Assembly (NCBI GenBank): GCA_902782475.1
Contig: CACZNR010000199.1
Coordinates: forward strand, 1-6,344
From: an uncultured Eubacteriales bacterium
GTDB lineage: Bacteria > Bacillota > Clostridia > Christensenellales > Christensenellaceae
DNA: 6,344 bases
Reading direction: 5' to 3'
Shown: positions 5,904 through 6,344 of the stretch, in pieces
Position numbering within the stretch: position 1 is the stretch's first letter
Layout of the letters: each line of letters begins with the position of its first letter
Program-made: the position numbers and the translations under genes
The notes under the pieces: generated by a model
Seen by the model: only the letters and a program-made list of their open reading frames with translations
Told to the model about the DNA's origin: nothing
Database searches by the model: none

Positions 5904-6344
5904 ATGGAAAATAGACAGAAATATGAAACCATGTTTCAGAATTCCAGAACGAATATACTTTTGTTTACTATACTTACTGCAGCAAACTGCATAATGATAT
6001 TGTTCAAACTGGACTTTTCCTTTTCTTTTGCAGGGATATTCCCTGTTCTGTCCATAGTCTATGGACGTGAATTCGGACAGATGTCAGGAAACACCACCTA
6101 TCAGATACTTGGCTATGCCATAGCCGTACTGTTCCTGGTGCTTCTTCTGATGGTATATTTCACCACCAGGACTCACAGATCATTCATATATGTGGGACTA
6201 GGTATATTCATATTTGAATGTTTAGCCCTTGGCTATTACATATATCTTGGATTTATGATCACAGATGTCATAGATATACTCTTTCACATATGGTTCGGTT
6301 ATTATGTCATAACAGGCGTGATAGCCCATGAGAAGCTTAAGGGA
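5904..6344 (+). CDS. Uncharacterised multi-pass membrane protein, cut by window edge
   Basis: The frame is open from the ATG at 5904 (alternative 5901) to the last base, giving 147 residues with no stop. I do not recognise the family. The N-terminus is short, hydrophilic and basic (MENRQKYE). It is followed by hydrophobic stretches at about residues 17-34, a less clear one at 40-53, then 68-86, 94-117 and 121-141, suggesting four or five membrane helices. The visible end (AHEKLKG) is hydrophilic and may be close to the true C-terminus, but this is a guess. A loop between helices carries GREFGQMSGNTT (54-65). No catalytic or transporter motif is evident. A plausible promoter and ribosome binding site lie just upstream, and codon use resembles the neighbouring genes, so it looks like a real gene. 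It is divergent from the peptidase, which gives no strong hint of function. Confidence 0.82.
   Translation, partial: MENRQKYETMFQNSRTNILLFTILTAANCIMILFKLDFSFSFAGIFPVLSIVYGREFGQMSGNTTYQILGYAIAVLFLVLLLMVYFTTRTHRSFIYVGLGIFIFECLALGYYIYLGFMITDVIDILFHIWFGYYVITGVIAHEKLKG

Noticed and set aside
1..6344. Search for mobile elements, CRISPR repeats, tRNAs or horizontally acquired segments
   Set aside because: No transposase, direct-repeat array, cloverleaf or abrupt composition change was seen. All genes share similar base and codon use by eye.

Overview
The window looks like chromosomal DNA from a Bacillota (Firmicutes) bacterium, probably an anaerobic clostridia-like lineage. This is inferred from the split glycine decarboxylase (separate gcvPA and gcvPB), the gene order gcvT-gcvH-gcvPA-gcvPB behind a glycine riboswitch, strong AGGAGG-type ribosome binding sites, and frequent ATA and AGA/AGG codons. 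I cannot name a genus from the sequence alone.

Layout, read along the minus strand from high to low coordinates. A 661-residue S9-family (prolyl oligopeptidase-like) serine peptidase occupies 5796-3811. It is followed by about 105 bases with no gene, an extended -10 promoter near 3700, and a tandem glycine riboswitch (about 3671-3530) that runs directly into an intrinsic terminator (3530-3503). Behind this regulated leader lies the glycine cleavage operon: gcvT (3472-2387), gcvH (2362-1979), gcvPA (1976-666) and gcvPB (663 to the window edge, truncated). On the plus strand, divergent from the peptidase, an uncharacterised multi-pass membrane protein starts at 5904 and runs off the right edge.

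The four gcv genes encode three of the four proteins of glycine cleavage. P (the PA and PB chains) decarboxylates glycine with PLP and loads the aminomethyl group on the lipoyl arm of H. T then passes the one-carbon unit to tetrahydrofolate and releases ammonia. The L protein (dihydrolipoamide dehydrogenase), which reoxidises H, is not in the window and may lie beyond gcvPB. The riboswitch ties operon expression to glycine level. The gene junctions are tight (24 bases, then 2, then 2), consistent with one transcript and translational coupling.

The most interesting part is the leader RNA. The first aptamer is near canonical, a leader/linker kink-turn can be drawn by hand, and the second aptamer is compact and divergent. 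The terminator 5' half is perfectly complementary over 8 bases to a core strand of aptamer 2, so whether glycine turns the operon on or off cannot be read simply from sequence. Otherwise the window is ordinary metabolic DNA. I saw no mobile element, CRISPR array, tRNA, rRNA or clearly new system.
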